64,000 bases of DNA from Rhizobium sp. ASV20 (GTDB lineage Bacteria; Pseudomonadota; Alphaproteobacteria; Rhizobiales; Rhizobiaceae): assembly GCF_016429015.1 (NCBI RefSeq), contig NZ_JAELTU010000001.1, forward strand, positions 62,001 to 126,000, in the 5' to 3' direction. Each line of letters begins with the position of its first letter. Position 1 is the stretch's first letter. The position numbers and the translations under genes were made by a program. The notes under the pieces were generated by a model, which ran no database searches, was not told the origin of the DNA, and worked only from the letters and a program-made list of their open reading frames with translations. Positions 26,441-35,712 of the stretch are shown here, one piece after another.

Positions 26441-27013
26441 ATGAACGCACACCTTCAACCCACGGGCTCCGCCTATTTCATTTCGCCGGAAACCGCGGCG
26501 GCCGAGAGCCATACGCTTTCGGTGCTTGTCGACAACGAGCCAGGCGTTCTCGCCCGCGTCATCGGCCTTTTCTCCGGCCGCGGCTACAACATCGAAAGCC
26601 TGACCGTCTCGGAAACCGAGCATCAGGCGCATCTATCGCGCATCACCGTCGTAACCCGGGGCACGCCGCAGGTGCTGGAGCAGATCAAGGCGCAGCTCGA
26701 GCGCATCGTTCCCGTTCACCGCGTTGTCGATCTGACAGTGCGCGCCCGCGAACTCGGCCAGGAGCGGCCGATCGAGCGCGAAGTGGCGCTGCTGAAGGTG
26801 ACCGGAAGCGGCGAAACCCGCGCCGAAACGCTGCGGCTGGCCGACGCCTTCCACGCCAAGGTGGTGGACGCGACCGTCGAACATTTCATCCTCGAAATCA
26901 CCGGCAAGTCTTCGAAGATCGACCAGTTCATCGCCATCATCAAGCCACTCGGCCTCATCGAAGTTTGCCGTACCGGCATCGCTGCGATGAACCGCGGCCC
27001 GCAGGGGATGTAA
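26441..27013 (+). CDS. ilvH: Acetolactate synthase, small (regulatory) subunit
   Basis: 190-aa regulatory subunit that binds valine and activates IlvB. The N-terminal ACT domain starts at SHTLSVLVDNEPGVLARVIG and includes RGYNIESLTVS. The C-terminal domain contains EREVALLKVTG and FILEITGKSSKIDQFI. AGGAA lies before the ATG, and the gene follows ilvB by 85 bases. It is also called ilvN. Confidence 0.93.
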   Translation: MNAHLQPTGSAYFISPETAAAESHTLSVLVDNEPGVLARVIGLFSGRGYNIESLTVSETEHQAHLSRITVVTRGTPQVLEQIKAQLERIVPVHRVVDLTVRARELGQERPIEREVALLKVTGSGETRAETLRLADAFHAKVVDATVEHFILEITGKSSKIDQFIAIIKPLGLIEVCRTGIAAMNRGPQGM

Positions 27014-27109
27014 AGACCTTCGCTATTGACCGGCCTGCGGGCGTTTCCTAGAGCAGTGAGAGGAAAAATCCGCCGCGGTTTTTTGTTCGAAATTGCTTGA
27101 AAAAGTCAG

Positions 27110-27153
27110 AGCGGTTCGGTGCTTTCGCGGAAAGCCGAACCGCTTTATCTTTT
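27110..27153 (+). terminator. Terminator after ilvH
   Basis: Long stem AGCGGTTCGG ... CCGAACCGCT (27110-27119 and 27135-27144), extended inward by CTTTC/GGAAAG around a two-base bulge, followed by TTATCTTTT. The preceding bases (27050-27105) look like a rhizobial intergenic repeat. Confidence 0.75.
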
Positions 27154-27195
27154 GCAGCGCCCGGCCCGGATCGGCGAGCTTATTTGCAACGGGGG

Positions 27196-28233
27196 ATGAA
27201 GGTGGCTGTCTTTGCAGATGAGGCTTTGCCATATCTCGGCGAAAAGCCATGGCATCCGCCTGCGGATATGCGTCTTGGCGCAGCCTTCTTCGTCCGTGGC
27301 GACTTTCCCTGGCTCGGCCACTATTTCGGTTCGCAGAAGCTGGCCTCGGCACTGTCGCCGGGCATAGGCGGTATCGTTTCCTGGGGCGGCCGTGCGCCGG
27401 CCAAAATGGCGGCGCGGATTGCGGGCTTTCGTCGATTGCGCCATTGGCATTTGGAAGACGGTTTCCTACGGTCGATGGGGCTCGGCAAATCGGGCGCTAT
27501 TCCTCTCTCCATTGTCATCGACGATCTTGGCTTGCCGGTCGATGCAATCAGACCTTCGCGCCTTGAGCGGCTGATTGAAAGCGCGGGCGAGGCGAGCGAA
27601 CGCGGTCGCGCCATTCGTGAGCAGATCGTTCTCAACAAGCTATCCAAATATAATCATCTTCCCCATCGGCCGCCCAGCATCGAGCGGACCGGCAAGCGTC
27701 GCATCCTGATGGTCGATCAGGTCGTTGGTGACGTCTCCGTTGGCAGGGCGCTCGGCTCCAAGGCTTCCTTCGAGAAGATGCTTGCCGATGGGCTGGCGAG
27801 TGGCGCGCAATGTATCATTCGCACCCATCCGGATGTCATGGCCGGACTGCGTAAGGGTTATCTTACAGATGGTGTTGCCAAGGGCGATGCGGTGCTGCTC
27901 GACGACGCCATATCGGTGGCGTCCATTCTCGACGTTGTGGATGAGGTCTGGACGGTCTCGAGCCAGTTCGGTTTCGATGCGTTGCTGCGCGGCATCCCTG
28001 TTCGTTGCTATGCCGCACCGTTTTATGCCGGCTGGGGCGTGACCGAAGATCGGTTCGGCGTTTACACCAAGGCTGCACTTGCCGGGCGTCGGACGAAGCT
28101 GCGGACGGTCGATCAGATCGCCGCTGCTGCCTTCTCTCTGTATCCGACGTATCGCGATCCAGCAGATTGGCGAGAAATCGATGTGTTTCGGGCGATCGAG
28201 CTGATCGTTGCCCAGCAGAAGGCTGCGGCCTGA
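27196..28233 (+). CDS. Capsular polysaccharide synthesis/export family protein (KpsC/LipB-like)
   Basis: 345-aa protein of the Capsule_synth family (PF05159 type), related to one lobe of KpsC or to KpsS. These are Kdo transferases that build the lipid-linker of group 2 capsules. Recognisable parts are FRRLRHWHLEDGFLRSMGLG, ILMVDQVVGDVSV, IIRTHPDVMAGLRKGYL, VDEVWTVSSQFGFDALLRG and CYAAPFYAGWGVTEDR. KpsC has two such lobes; this protein has one. No other capsule gene is near, so it is a solitary member. ATG 27196 follows GGGGG, a modest ribosome site. Confidence 0.8.
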   Translation: MKVAVFADEALPYLGEKPWHPPADMRLGAAFFVRGDFPWLGHYFGSQKLASALSPGIGGIVSWGGRAPAKMAARIAGFRRLRHWHLEDGFLRSMGLGKSGAIPLSIVIDDLGLPVDAIRPSRLERLIESAGEASERGRAIREQIVLNKLSKYNHLPHRPPSIERTGKRRILMVDQVVGDVSVGRALGSKASFEKMLADGLASGAQCIIRTHPDVMAGLRKGYLTDGVAKGDAVLLDDAISVASILDVVDEVWTVSSQFGFDALLRGIPVRCYAAPFYAGWGVTEDRFGVYTKAALAGRRTKLRTVDQIAAAAFSLYPTYRDPADWREIDVFRAIELIVAQQKAAA

Positions 28234-28236
28234 AAC

Positions 28237-29082
28237 CTACAGCATATCCAGCGACTTCTTGCGCGATGGCGGTGGGAAAGCCGCGTCGAGTACCGCCCAA
28301 TCCTCATCCGTCATGTCGATATCGATGCAGTCGCGATTTTCCTCGACACGCTGCGGGTTCGAAGATTTCGGAATGGCAATGACGCCGTCGCGTTCCAAGA
28401 GAAAGGCGAGGGCGATCTGAGCGGGCGTGGCCTGATAGGTCTTGGCGATGCGGATCAGCTCCGGATGGTGAAGCAGGCGGCCCTGTTCGATCGGCGAATA
28501 GGCCATGATCGGAATGCTGCGCTCCTGGCACCATGGCAGAAGATCGTATTCGACGCCGCGCCGGCCGAGATTGTAGAGCACCTGATTGGCTGCGACATTG
28601 CCGCCGTTCGGCACGGAAAGCAGCTCGTCCATATCGTCAACGTCGAAATTGGAGACGCCCCAGGCCTCGATCTTGCCTGCTGCTTTCAATCCTTCGAAAG
28701 CCTCTACTGTCTCTTCAAGCGGGTAGTTTCCCCGCCAATGCAGCAGATAGAGGTCCAGGCGGTCGGTGTTCAGGCGCTTCAGGCTGCGTTCGCAGGCTTC
28801 GACGGCTCCCTTCCGGCTGGCATTGGCCGGATAGACCTTGCTGACCAGGAAGACCTCGTCGCGCCGTCCCTCGATCGCCTTGCCGACAATCTCCTCCGAG
28901 CCGCCATCGGCATACATTTCAGCCGTGTCGATCAGCGTCATGCCGAGGTCGAGACCGGTCTTGAGGCTGGTGATCTCGTCTCTGGCCTTGGCGGCGCTCT
29001 CCCCCATGTTCCAGGTCCCTTGTCCAAGCGCGGGAACGGCAATGCCGGAGGGAAGGGTCACTGTCGGGATGGGGTCTCGCAT
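28237..29082 (-). CDS. Aldo/keto reductase
   Basis: 281-aa NADPH-dependent oxidoreductase with a TIM-barrel fold. The catalytic tetrad is visible as Asp and Tyr in [14 protein letters not shown], Lys in VFLVSKVYP and His in DLYLLHWRG. The C-terminal NADPH site is in [16 protein letters not shown]. It resembles the YeaE group. The carbonyl substrate is unknown. It is convergent with the capsule protein gene (3 bases between stops) and divergent from the LysE gene. Confidence 0.87.
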   Translation of the reverse strand: MRDPIPTVTLPSGIAVPALGQGTWNMGESAAKARDEITSLKTGLDLGMTLIDTAEMYADGGSEEIVGKAIEGRRDEVFLVSKVYPANASRKGAVEACERSLKRLNTDRLDLYLLHWRGNYPLEETVEAFEGLKAAGKIEAWGVSNFDVDDMDELLSVPNGGNVAANQVLYNLGRRGVEYDLLPWCQERSIPIMAYSPIEQGRLLHHPELIRIAKTYQATPAQIALAFLLERDGVIAIPKSSNPQRVEENRDCIDIDMTDEDWAVLDAAFPPPSRKKSLDML

Positions 29083-29300
29083 GGCATGTCCTCGATTTGC
29101 TCAGGGAAGGATAGGTTCATTCCACGCGATTGCAATCCGCGACCTTGATGTCACCATGACAATCGTCCTATGGCTTTAGTATTGCCTGCGAACTAATGTC
29201 GGATCGACCATGCGTCGCCGTAGTCTGCGGAGCATGAACCACATCATGAGAAGAATTTTGGATGCCGCCCTTCGTCCCGCACGGCGTCCAAGGAGGCATT

Positions 29301-29894
29301 ATGGCGCTGGATACATTTCTGGCTCTCTTACTTTTCGCATTCACCACATCGATCACGCCTGGTCCGAACAACATGATGTTGTTTGCATCCGGCGTGAACT
29401 TCGGCTTCCGGCGCACCATTCCGCATATGCTGGGTATCGGCGTCGGCTTCTTGTCGCTGCTGCTCGGCGTTGGCCTGGGTCTTGGCGCGGTGCTGCATAC
29501 CGTGCCGATACTCTATACGGTGCTGAAATTTGCAGGCGGCGCCTATCTCGTCTGGATTGCCTGGAAGATCGGCACGTCTCGCAGCCTGGCTGAAAGCCAG
29601 GGCTCCGCGCAGCCGATGAGCTTTATGAGCGCTGCGGCCTTTCAGTGGGTCAATCCGAAAGCCTGGGTGATGGCCGTTACCGCCATGGCGACCTATACCA
29701 ACGAGCAGCTCTATCTCGTGACCGTCCTTCTCGTCGGGTTTGCTTTTGCCGCGGTCAACCTCCCGAGCGTATCGACCTGGGCCGGCTTCGGCTCGGCGCT
29801 GCGCGACTGGCTCTCCGATCCCATCAGGCTCAAATGGTTCAACATAACCATGGCCATCCTGCTGGTGCTCAGTCTCTGGCCGATGCTAAAGTAA
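29301..29894 (+). CDS. LysE/RhtB family exporter
   Basis: 197-aa inner-membrane exporter with six hydrophobic segments. The family signature [21 protein letters not shown] is at the N-terminus (shown in part), and [15 protein letters not shown] is mid-protein. These proteins export amino acids or related small molecules. AGGAGG lies 4 bases before the ATTATG. It is 23 bases upstream of the nitrile hydratase alpha gene on the same strand, so co-transcription is likely. Confidence 0.87.
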   Translation: MALDTFLALLLFAFTTSITPGPNNMMLFASGVNFGFRRTIPHMLGIGVGFLSLLLGVGLGLGAVLHTVPILYTVLKFAGGAYLVWIAWKIGTSRSLAESQGSAQPMSFMSAAAFQWVNPKAWVMAVTAMATYTNEQLYLVTVLLVGFAFAAVNLPSVSTWAGFGSALRDWLSDPIRLKWFNITMAILLVLSLWPMLK

Positions 29895-29917
29895 CGGCCA
29901 AGAGACAGGAGGCAGCC

Positions 29918-30565
29918 ATGTCGCACGGACACTCGCATGATGACGACGATCATCACGACCACCATCACCACGACAATCACTATTCCGACATGCAGGCGCG
30001 GGTGAAGGCGCTCGAGACGCTGCTGACGGAAAAGGGGCTGATCGACCCGGCGGCGATCGACCGTATCGTCGAGACCTATGAGACGAAGGTCGGGCCGCGC
30101 AACGGCGCGCAGGTGGTCGCAAAGGCGTGGAGCGATCCCGATTTTGCCGATTGGCTGCGCCGTGACGCTACGGCGGCGATTGCGAGCCTCGGCTTTACCG
30201 GGCGACAGGGCGAGCACATGCGCGCGGTGTTCAATACCCCGGAAACGCATAATCTGATCGTCTGCACGCTTTGCTCTTGCTATCCTTGGGCCGTGCTTGG
30301 GTTGCCGCCGGTCTGGTACAAGGCGCCGGCCTATCGCTCGCGTGCGGTGATTGATCCGCGTGGCGTCCTCGCAGAGTTCGGCCTCACCTTGCCGCAGGAG
30401 ACGAAAATCCGCGTCTGGGATTCGACGGCTGAGCTTCGCTATCTGGTGATCCCGGAGCGTCCTGTCGGTTCCGAAGGAATGGACGAAGGGGCGCTCGCGG
30501 ATCTCGTCAGCCGCGATGCCATGATCGGCACGGCAATCGCAAAGACGCCGGAGGCCGCGCTATGA
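29918..30565 (+). CDS. nthA: Nitrile hydratase, alpha subunit (cobalt type)
   Basis: 215-aa subunit of the enzyme hydrating nitriles to amides. The metal site VCTLCSC is at residues 115-121; a Thr after the first Cys marks the non-corrin cobalt class, whereas iron enzymes have Ser. In this family the last two Cys are oxidised to sulfinic and sulfenic acid. The N-terminus is very rich in His and Asp (residues 2-22), which may help capture metal. AGGAGG precedes the ATG. The stop overlaps nthB (ATGA). Confidence 0.92.
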   Translation: MSHGHSHDDDDHHDHHHHDNHYSDMQARVKALETLLTEKGLIDPAAIDRIVETYETKVGPRNGAQVVAKAWSDPDFADWLRRDATAAIASLGFTGRQGEHMRAVFNTPETHNLIVCTLCSCYPWAVLGLPPVWYKAPAYRSRAVIDPRGVLAEFGLTLPQETKIRVWDSTAELRYLVIPERPVGSEGMDEGALADLVSRDAMIGTAIAKTPEAAL

Positions 30566-31221
30566 ACGGGCCTCACGATCTCGGCGGCCAGATGGGCTTC
30601 GGCCCTGTCGCACCGGAACAGAACGAACCCTATTTTCATGCCGAATGGGAAAAGCGCGCGCTCGGCATCACGCTCTCTTGCGGTGCTTTCGGCGCATGGA
30701 GCATCGACGAGAGCCGGCATGCGCGCGAAAATATTCCGCCTGCCGACTATCTTGCTGCCAGCTATTACGAAGTCTGGGCACGGGGCATCGACATGCTGCT
30801 CGAGCGGCACGGCTTCGCAACTGCTGAGGAGCTACGTACCGGCCACTCGCTCGAACAGGGTAAAGCGCCGAAGCGGGTCCTGAAGACGGATATGGTCGAT
30901 GGCGTCCTGGCCAAAGGCGGTCCTTGCGACCGGCCACTCGATACTGCGCCGCTTTTTGCCGCCGGCGATCACGTGCGGACGAAGAATTTCAATCCGACTG
31001 GCCACACTCGGTTGCCGCGCTATGCCCGCGCCAAGATGGGCGTCGTCGAGGCCGTACAGGGCTCGTTCGTTTTCCCCGACGACAACGCTCATGGCCGCGG
31101 CGAAAACCCACAATGGGTCTATACCGTGGTCTTCGATGGCGCCGAGATATGGGGCGAGGGCGCCGATCCCTCGTTGACCGTCTCGATCGATGCCTGGGAG
31201 AGTTATCTTGAGCGTGTGTGA
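30562..31221 (+). CDS. nthB: Nitrile hydratase, beta subunit
   Basis: 219-aa beta subunit. It opens with [15 protein letters not shown], the standard beta N-terminus. The C-terminal SH3-like barrel includes [20 protein letters not shown] and ends with [21 protein letters not shown]. It is coupled to nthA by an ATGA overlap and overlaps the accessory gene at its 3' end. Confidence 0.92.
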   Translation: MNGPHDLGGQMGFGPVAPEQNEPYFHAEWEKRALGITLSCGAFGAWSIDESRHARENIPPADYLAASYYEVWARGIDMLLERHGFATAEELRTGHSLEQGKAPKRVLKTDMVDGVLAKGGPCDRPLDTAPLFAAGDHVRTKNFNPTGHTRLPRYARAKMGVVEAVQGSFVFPDDNAHGRGENPQWVYTVVFDGAEIWGEGADPSLTVSIDAWESYLERV

Positions 31222-31579
31222 GATCGCATCGCCTCTGGCGCAATCACCGGGTTTGCCGAAGTCAATCGATGGCGAGCCCGTCTTTCCAGAGCCTTGGGCG
31301 GCGGATGCTTTCGCGATGACCGTGCATCTGCATGAAAAGGGCCTGTTTGCCTGGGGCGAATGGGCCGAACAGTTGTCGACGGAACTGCACAAGCCGGGCC
31401 GCGCGTCTGACGGCAGTGATTATTTCGATTGCTGGGTGGCGGCTCTATCTGGGCTGCTGGTCGTGAAGGGCATCGCCGATGCCGATGCGATCCTGGCTTT
31501 GCAACAAAGCTGGCAACGTGCCGCCGAGGCAACGCCGCATGGCAAGCCGATCGCGCTCGAAAACGATCCTCAGCGATAG
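31208..31579 (+). CDS. Nitrile hydratase accessory (activator) protein
   Basis: About 123-aa protein of the nitrile hydratase activator family (P14K/NhlE-like), related to the beta-subunit N-terminal domain. It carries cobalt into the alpha subunit by self-subunit swapping. The core is FPEPWAADAFAMTVHLHEKG, FAWGEWAEQLS and YFDCWVAALSGLLVVKG. No ATG is in frame; TTG 31208 is preferred (GGGAGAG lies just upstream), with GTG 31214 as alternative. It overlaps nthB by 14 bases. No amidase or dedicated cobalt transporter is visible beside the operon. Confidence 0.85.
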   Translation: MSVCEIASPLAQSPGLPKSIDGEPVFPEPWAADAFAMTVHLHEKGLFAWGEWAEQLSTELHKPGRASDGSDYFDCWVAALSGLLVVKGIADADAILALQQSWQRAAEATPHGKPIALENDPQR

Positions 31580-31615
31580 GGGCAATCCGAGGGCCGCGTT
31601 ACTGCTGAGGGCAAG

Positions 31616-32419
31616 CTAGGACGAAAATTGCTTGTAGCATTCGTCCGCCACCCGTCGCAGCATGTCGCGTGAAATCTCACCTGTCACGGCATAGCCGAGA
31701 TTGCCGTCGATCCAGTAGAAGGTCTCGACGGCATTGTCGCTGGCGAAGCGGAAGCTGGTCGTGGTGTTGCCGCTGCTGCGCCCTACCAGCACGGTCAGGC
31801 GTTGACCACTGGCATTTTCATACATGAACAGAGCGCCCGGCGTGCCGTTGATCGGGAGCAGCCGGCCGCCGACCAGTTGGAAGCCCAGTGTCTGCAGGCT
31901 CGGCACCTTGAGGCCGGCGACATTCATGCGTTTTCCGAGCCATGTGGCGAGGTGCGCCTCCTGATTCGCGCCGACTTCGACCGGATGGCGGACATCGCTG
32001 GCATAGACGACGAAAGCCGAGCGCGCCTGCTGCGGCAGGGCTTCGATTGCTGTCAGCTGCAATTCGGGCGGCGCCAGGAGATCGGGGCCGAAATGGCCGG
32101 CTGCTGCACCTGCGACGAAGAGCGCTAGCGAGGCGGCAAGCATCATCAGCTTCCGGCTTCGCTGCGGGGGGATCGGTTGGGTAGAAGGCGTGCTTCGTCC
32201 TCCGGAAATCAGGTCGGCGTCGCTGTGCTTCGACATGGCGTAGGGAGCGAACATTGCACGGATTTCGTCGTTCTGAGTCTGCCAGGCCGCAACGGCGGTG
32301 GCGTCGTCAGGATTCTCGGTAAGCCACATTTCCAGTTCCGCATGCTTTTCCGGTGGTAGGAAGCCATCGGCAAAGGCATGGAGGTCCGCTTCGGTCACGG
32401 TCGGTTTGCGTTCGTTCAT
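31616..32419 (-). CDS. Membrane anti-sigma factor
   Basis: 267-aa partner of the ECF sigma factor encoded just upstream. The N-terminal cytoplasmic region (about 1-88) begins VTEADLHAFADGFLPPEKH, the usual anti-sigma start. A single membrane segment lies at about 90-110, followed by a periplasmic domain. No HxxxCxxC zinc motif is evident. Start and sigma stop overlap (ATGA), so the two are made in step. The signal it senses is unknown. Confidence 0.85.
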   Translation of the reverse strand: MNERKPTVTEADLHAFADGFLPPEKHAELEMWLTENPDDATAVAAWQTQNDEIRAMFAPYAMSKHSDADLISGGRSTPSTQPIPPQRSRKLMMLAASLALFVAGAAAGHFGPDLLAPPELQLTAIEALPQQARSAFVVYASDVRHPVEVGANQEAHLATWLGKRMNVAGLKVPSLQTLGFQLVGGRLLPINGTPGALFMYENASGQRLTVLVGRSSGNTTTSFRFASDNAVETFYWIDGNLGYAVTGEISRDMLRRVADECYKQFSS

Positions 32420-32970
32420 TTTGGTCTCCGAAGCGTGACAACATTGTCTGCGGCCAGCAGGCTGGTCATCTTCTGGCGGGCGCGCGACAGGCGCGACATG
32501 ACGGTGCCGATCGGGATATCGAGCATGTCAGCGACATCCTGATAGCTGTAGCCTTCGACGACGATAAGCATCAGCACCGTGCGATAGTCTGCTCCGAGGC
32601 TGTTGAGCGCCGTTTCCAGGCGCGACCGTTGCAGCGGATCGTCGTCCGTCTCGGCGGCGGGCAGATGGCTGGTGTCATCGATATCGACGAAACTGCGGCC
32701 GCCTTGCTGGCGCCGGCCGTTGCGATACAGATTGGTCATGATGGTGAGGACCCAGCCGCGCAGGTTCAGCCCGCGCCATTGGCTGCGGCGGGTCAGAACC
32801 TTTTCGACGCAATCCTGGAGCAGGTCTTCGCCATCGGTATCCGAGCGGGTCAGGCTGCGGGAATAGCGCCGCAGCGAGGGAAGGAGCGCCAGCACCTCCG
32901 CCTCGAAACCATCGGGCGCGGGGGAGGCTCCCGCCGCGCCGTTTTCGGTCCGGTCAGGGCCGTGCGGCAT
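32416..32970 (-). CDS. ECF RNA polymerase sigma factor
   Basis: 184-aa extracytoplasmic-function sigma factor. Region 2 includes LLPSLRRYSRSLTRSDTDGE and DLLQDCVEKVL; region 4 has MLIVVEGYSYQDVADMLDIP and TVMSRLSRARQKM. A disordered start and a short linker flank them. ATG 32970 overlaps the preceding COG4315 gene by 17 bases. The operon order on the minus strand is secreted protein, sigma, anti-sigma. The promoter it recognises cannot be read off reliably. Confidence 0.88.
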   Translation of the reverse strand: MPHGPDRTENGAAGASPAPDGFEAEVLALLPSLRRYSRSLTRSDTDGEDLLQDCVEKVLTRRSQWRGLNLRGWVLTIMTNLYRNGRRQQGGRSFVDIDDTSHLPAAETDDDPLQRSRLETALNSLGADYRTVLMLIVVEGYSYQDVADMLDIPIGTVMSRLSRARQKMTSLLAADNVVTLRRPK

Positions 32971-33334
32971 CCCAGACGCCCTTGAAGCCATCGCCGGCGA
33001 CATCACCGGACTTTGCGTCCTTGACGAAGAAGTAGAGCGGCATGCCGTCCTTTGCCCACTGTTTCATCCCGTCCTTGCGGGTAATAATCGAGTATGCACC
33101 CTCGGCCTTGGCTTTGTCATCGGCCATGAACGGCGGCCAGGCCTTCTCGCAATCGCCGTTGCAATTGGACATGCCAGCCTTGTCGTTCTTGAAGGTGTAG
33201 AGCGTCTTGCCATTTTCGCCGGCAAGCACCTTGCCCTTGGCGCTTTCGACCGTCTTGACGGGAGCTGCGGCGAAAGCGGCGGTGGCAAAGGCCGATGCCG
33301 CAGCGAGCGCGGCCAGGAAACTCAAACTCTTCAT
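32954..33334 (-). CDS. Secreted COG4315-type repeat protein
   Basis: 126-aa exported protein. A signal peptide (residues 1-22, ending AAFAA) is followed by the COG4315 domain, seen in GKVLAGENGKTLYTF, CNGDCEKAWPPF and WAKDGMPLYFFVKDAKSGDV. The family has two such lobes and no proven function; conserved Trp and Cys positions are present. GAGGAGAG precedes the ATG. As the first gene before a sigma/anti-sigma pair, it is probably part of that regulon. Confidence 0.85.
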   Translation of the reverse strand: MKSLSFLAALAAASAFATAAFAAAPVKTVESAKGKVLAGENGKTLYTFKNDKAGMSNCNGDCEKAWPPFMADDKAKAEGAYSIITRKDGMKQWAKDGMPLYFFVKDAKSGDVAGDGFKGVWDAARP

Positions 33335-33398
33335 GATATCTCTCCTCGGGTGGTGGACAATGATAGTCCAGGCCTCGCATTCTGCGTTGCCGGACATA

Positions 33399-33412
33399 AG
33401 ACACAGGTGTCT
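33399..33412. promoter_or_regulatory. Palindrome upstream of the COG4315-sigma operon
   Basis: AGACACAGGTGTCT is a 14-bp dyad (arms AGACAC/GTGTCT around AG), 65-78 bases before the operon's first start codon. It lies between that operon and the divergent helicase gene. It is a plausible operator for either; no regulator is assigned. Confidence 0.3.
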
Positions 33413-33485
33413 CAGGTTTTATTCCCGGCTCGCCGGGTATTTTTTACTGCTTGCTTCCATTGGCCGAATCCTGCCAATTCGGCGC

Positions 33486-34613
33486 ATGCAATTCGCGCCG
33501 CAACAAGATGAAGCGCTCAAGGCCGTTGCCAAATGGCTGAAGGAGGGGCGCTCGCCGCTGTTCCGTCTGTTCGGCTATGCCGGCACGGGCAAGACGACGC
33601 TTGCGCGGCATTTTGCCGAGAATGTGGATGGCGATGTGCTGTTTGCGGCCTTTACGGGCAAGGCAGCACAGGTGCTGCGCTCGCGCGGTGCTTCCAACGC
33701 GAAGACCATTCATTCGCTGATCTACCGGCCGCGTGGCGAGGAAGCCGTCGAAGACGAAGAGACGGGCAAGACGTCGATCGCCCCGATGTTCACCATCAAC
33801 CGCCAGAGCCCCGTCGCCAAAGCCGCGCTGATCATCGTCGACGAATGCTCGATGGTGGACGAAGCGCTCGGCAAGGACCTGATGAGCTTCGGCACGCCCA
33901 TTCTGGTGCTCGGCGACCCCGGGCAGCTTCCGCCCGTTTCCGGTGGCGGTTTCTTCACGAATGAAGAGCCGGACTATCTGCTCACGGATATTCATCGCCA
34001 GGCCCGCGACAACCCGATCATCCAGCTCGCCATGCAGGTGCGTGAGGGCAAGGAAATCATGCACGGTGACTATGGCACCGCGCAGGTGATTTCGAAGAAC
34101 GAGGTCACGCAGCCGCTGGTGATGGAGGCCGATCAGGTGCTCGTTGGCACCAACAGGACGCGGCGACGCTACAATCAGCGTCTGCGCGAGCTGAAGGGTT
34201 TTTCGGCCGAGTATCCGCAATCCGGCGACAAACTTGTCTGCCTGCGCAACGATCCCGCCAAAGGGTTGCTCAATGGCTCGCTCTGGCAGGTCATGACGTC
34301 TTCCAGGGAAACGACGAAGCCGGGCATCAATCTTCTGATCCGCCCGGAAGACGACGACATGGATCGCGGGGCTGCCAAGATCAAGCTGTTGAAGCAGGCC
34401 TTCGAGGATGTCGAGGGCGAGATCCCGTGGTCGACGCGCAAGCGATACGATGAGTTCGATTATGGCTACGCGCTGACTGTGCACAAGGCGCAGGGCTCGC
34501 AGTGGAACAATGTCGTGCTGTTCGACGAGAGCTGGGCGTTTCGCGATACCCGCGAGCGCTGGCTCTATACGGCTATCACGCGCGCTGCCGAGACGCTGAC
34601 TATCGTCCGCTGA
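33486..34613 (+). CDS. RecD-like/Dda-like superfamily 1B DNA helicase
   Basis: 375-aa ATP-dependent 5'-3' helicase of the RecD/Dda group. The Walker A motif GYAGTGKTTLARHF is near residue 29, followed by motif Ia FTGKAAQVLRSRG and Walker B IIVDECSMVD. GDPGQLPPVSGGGFF is motif III, and TVHKAQGSQWNNVVLFDES is the C-terminal UvrD_C_2 motif. It is short compared with RecD2 and lacks its N-terminal domain. ATG 33486 begins the helicase core; no good ribosome site is visible. Role in recombination repair is inferred. Confidence 0.87.
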   Translation: MQFAPQQDEALKAVAKWLKEGRSPLFRLFGYAGTGKTTLARHFAENVDGDVLFAAFTGKAAQVLRSRGASNAKTIHSLIYRPRGEEAVEDEETGKTSIAPMFTINRQSPVAKAALIIVDECSMVDEALGKDLMSFGTPILVLGDPGQLPPVSGGGFFTNEEPDYLLTDIHRQARDNPIIQLAMQVREGKEIMHGDYGTAQVISKNEVTQPLVMEADQVLVGTNRTRRRYNQRLRELKGFSAEYPQSGDKLVCLRNDPAKGLLNGSLWQVMTSSRETTKPGINLLIRPEDDDMDRGAAKIKLLKQAFEDVEGEIPWSTRKRYDEFDYGYALTVHKAQGSQWNNVVLFDESWAFRDTRERWLYTAITRAAETLTIVR

Positions 34614-34778
34614 CATCTTGTCTGGAGCAAGTCTTGGGGCTGTCACTGCGCGGTGACTTGTCGCGAGCCCGCCCATCAAAGTTTTGCATGGGTTGATGTC
34701 GGAATCTCGTTGGTTTTGCTGGGCATAATGGCATAAAACGGCTGACATCATCCGCTTTGAAAATCAGGGATTTCGATC

Positions 34779-35531
34779 ATGCCCGCCAAGCTTTCCGTGA
34801 ACCTCAATGCCATCGCGATGCTGCGCAATCGGCGTGATCTTCCCTGGCCGAGCGTTATCGGGCTTGGCCGTATCGCGCTTGCCGCCGGCGCCAGCGGTTT
34901 GACGGTTCATCCCCGTCCTGATCAGCGGCATATCCGCTTTTCCGATCTTCCCGCCATCCGTGCGCTGATCGACGACGAGTTTCCGGAGACGGAGTTCAAT
35001 ATTGAAGGTTATCCGACCGACGAGTTCTTCGATCTCTGCGCCGCTGCGGAGCCCGAACAGGTGACGCTCGTGCCTGATGATCCCACGCAGGCGACGTCGG
35101 ATCATGGCTGGAATTTCCGCAAGGACCGCGAGTTGCTGGCCGACGTCGTTGCCAAATACAAGAAGATTGGCTGCCGCGTCTCGCTGTTTGCCGATGGTGA
35201 TGGTGATGTCGACGCGGTGAAGATTGCCAAGGAGGTCGGTGCAGACCGCATCGAGCTTTACACCGGCCCCTATGGCGGCTGCTATGATGATCCGGCGAAG
35301 GCTGCACCTATTCTCGAAGCGCTGGGGAAGACGGCTGATGCTGCCTTTGCCATCGGCCTTGATGTCAATGCCGGCCATGACCTGACGGTCGCGAACCTGC
35401 CTGATCTCATGAAGCGTATTCCGAAACTTGCGGAGACCTCGATCGGCCATGGGCTGACGGCGGATGCGCTGGAATATGGCATGGCCGAAACGGTACGCCG
35501 TTTCCGCCGGGCTTGCGGCCAGACGGTTTGA
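34779..35531 (+). CDS. pdxJ: Pyridoxine 5'-phosphate synthase
   Basis: 250-aa TIM-barrel enzyme that condenses 1-deoxyxylulose 5-phosphate with 3-amino-2-oxopropyl phosphate to pyridoxine phosphate. Family motifs are [30 protein letters not shown] (active-site His/Arg), [26 protein letters not shown] and [11 protein letters not shown]. It stands alone, with its own ribosome site, in a 165-base upstream gap. Confidence 0.93.
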   Translation: MPAKLSVNLNAIAMLRNRRDLPWPSVIGLGRIALAAGASGLTVHPRPDQRHIRFSDLPAIRALIDDEFPETEFNIEGYPTDEFFDLCAAAEPEQVTLVPDDPTQATSDHGWNFRKDRELLADVVAKYKKIGCRVSLFADGDGDVDAVKIAKEVGADRIELYTGPYGGCYDDPAKAAPILEALGKTADAAFAIGLDVNAGHDLTVANLPDLMKRIPKLAETSIGHGLTADALEYGMAETVRRFRRACGQTV

Positions 35532-35712
35532 AGCTGACTGGGCGGGCTCCTCAGCCAAGTCGCCGTCAAGATGCGGTAGCTCCCGGCTGCCCTTGATTTC
35601 AGCCCATCCGCGCAATGCGGGGCCGGGCGCGACAAAAGCCGATGCCTGACATGAGCACGAATCGGGGCGTGTGTACTCCAGCGATTGGCAAAATGTCGTG
35701 CGAGGTTGAAGG

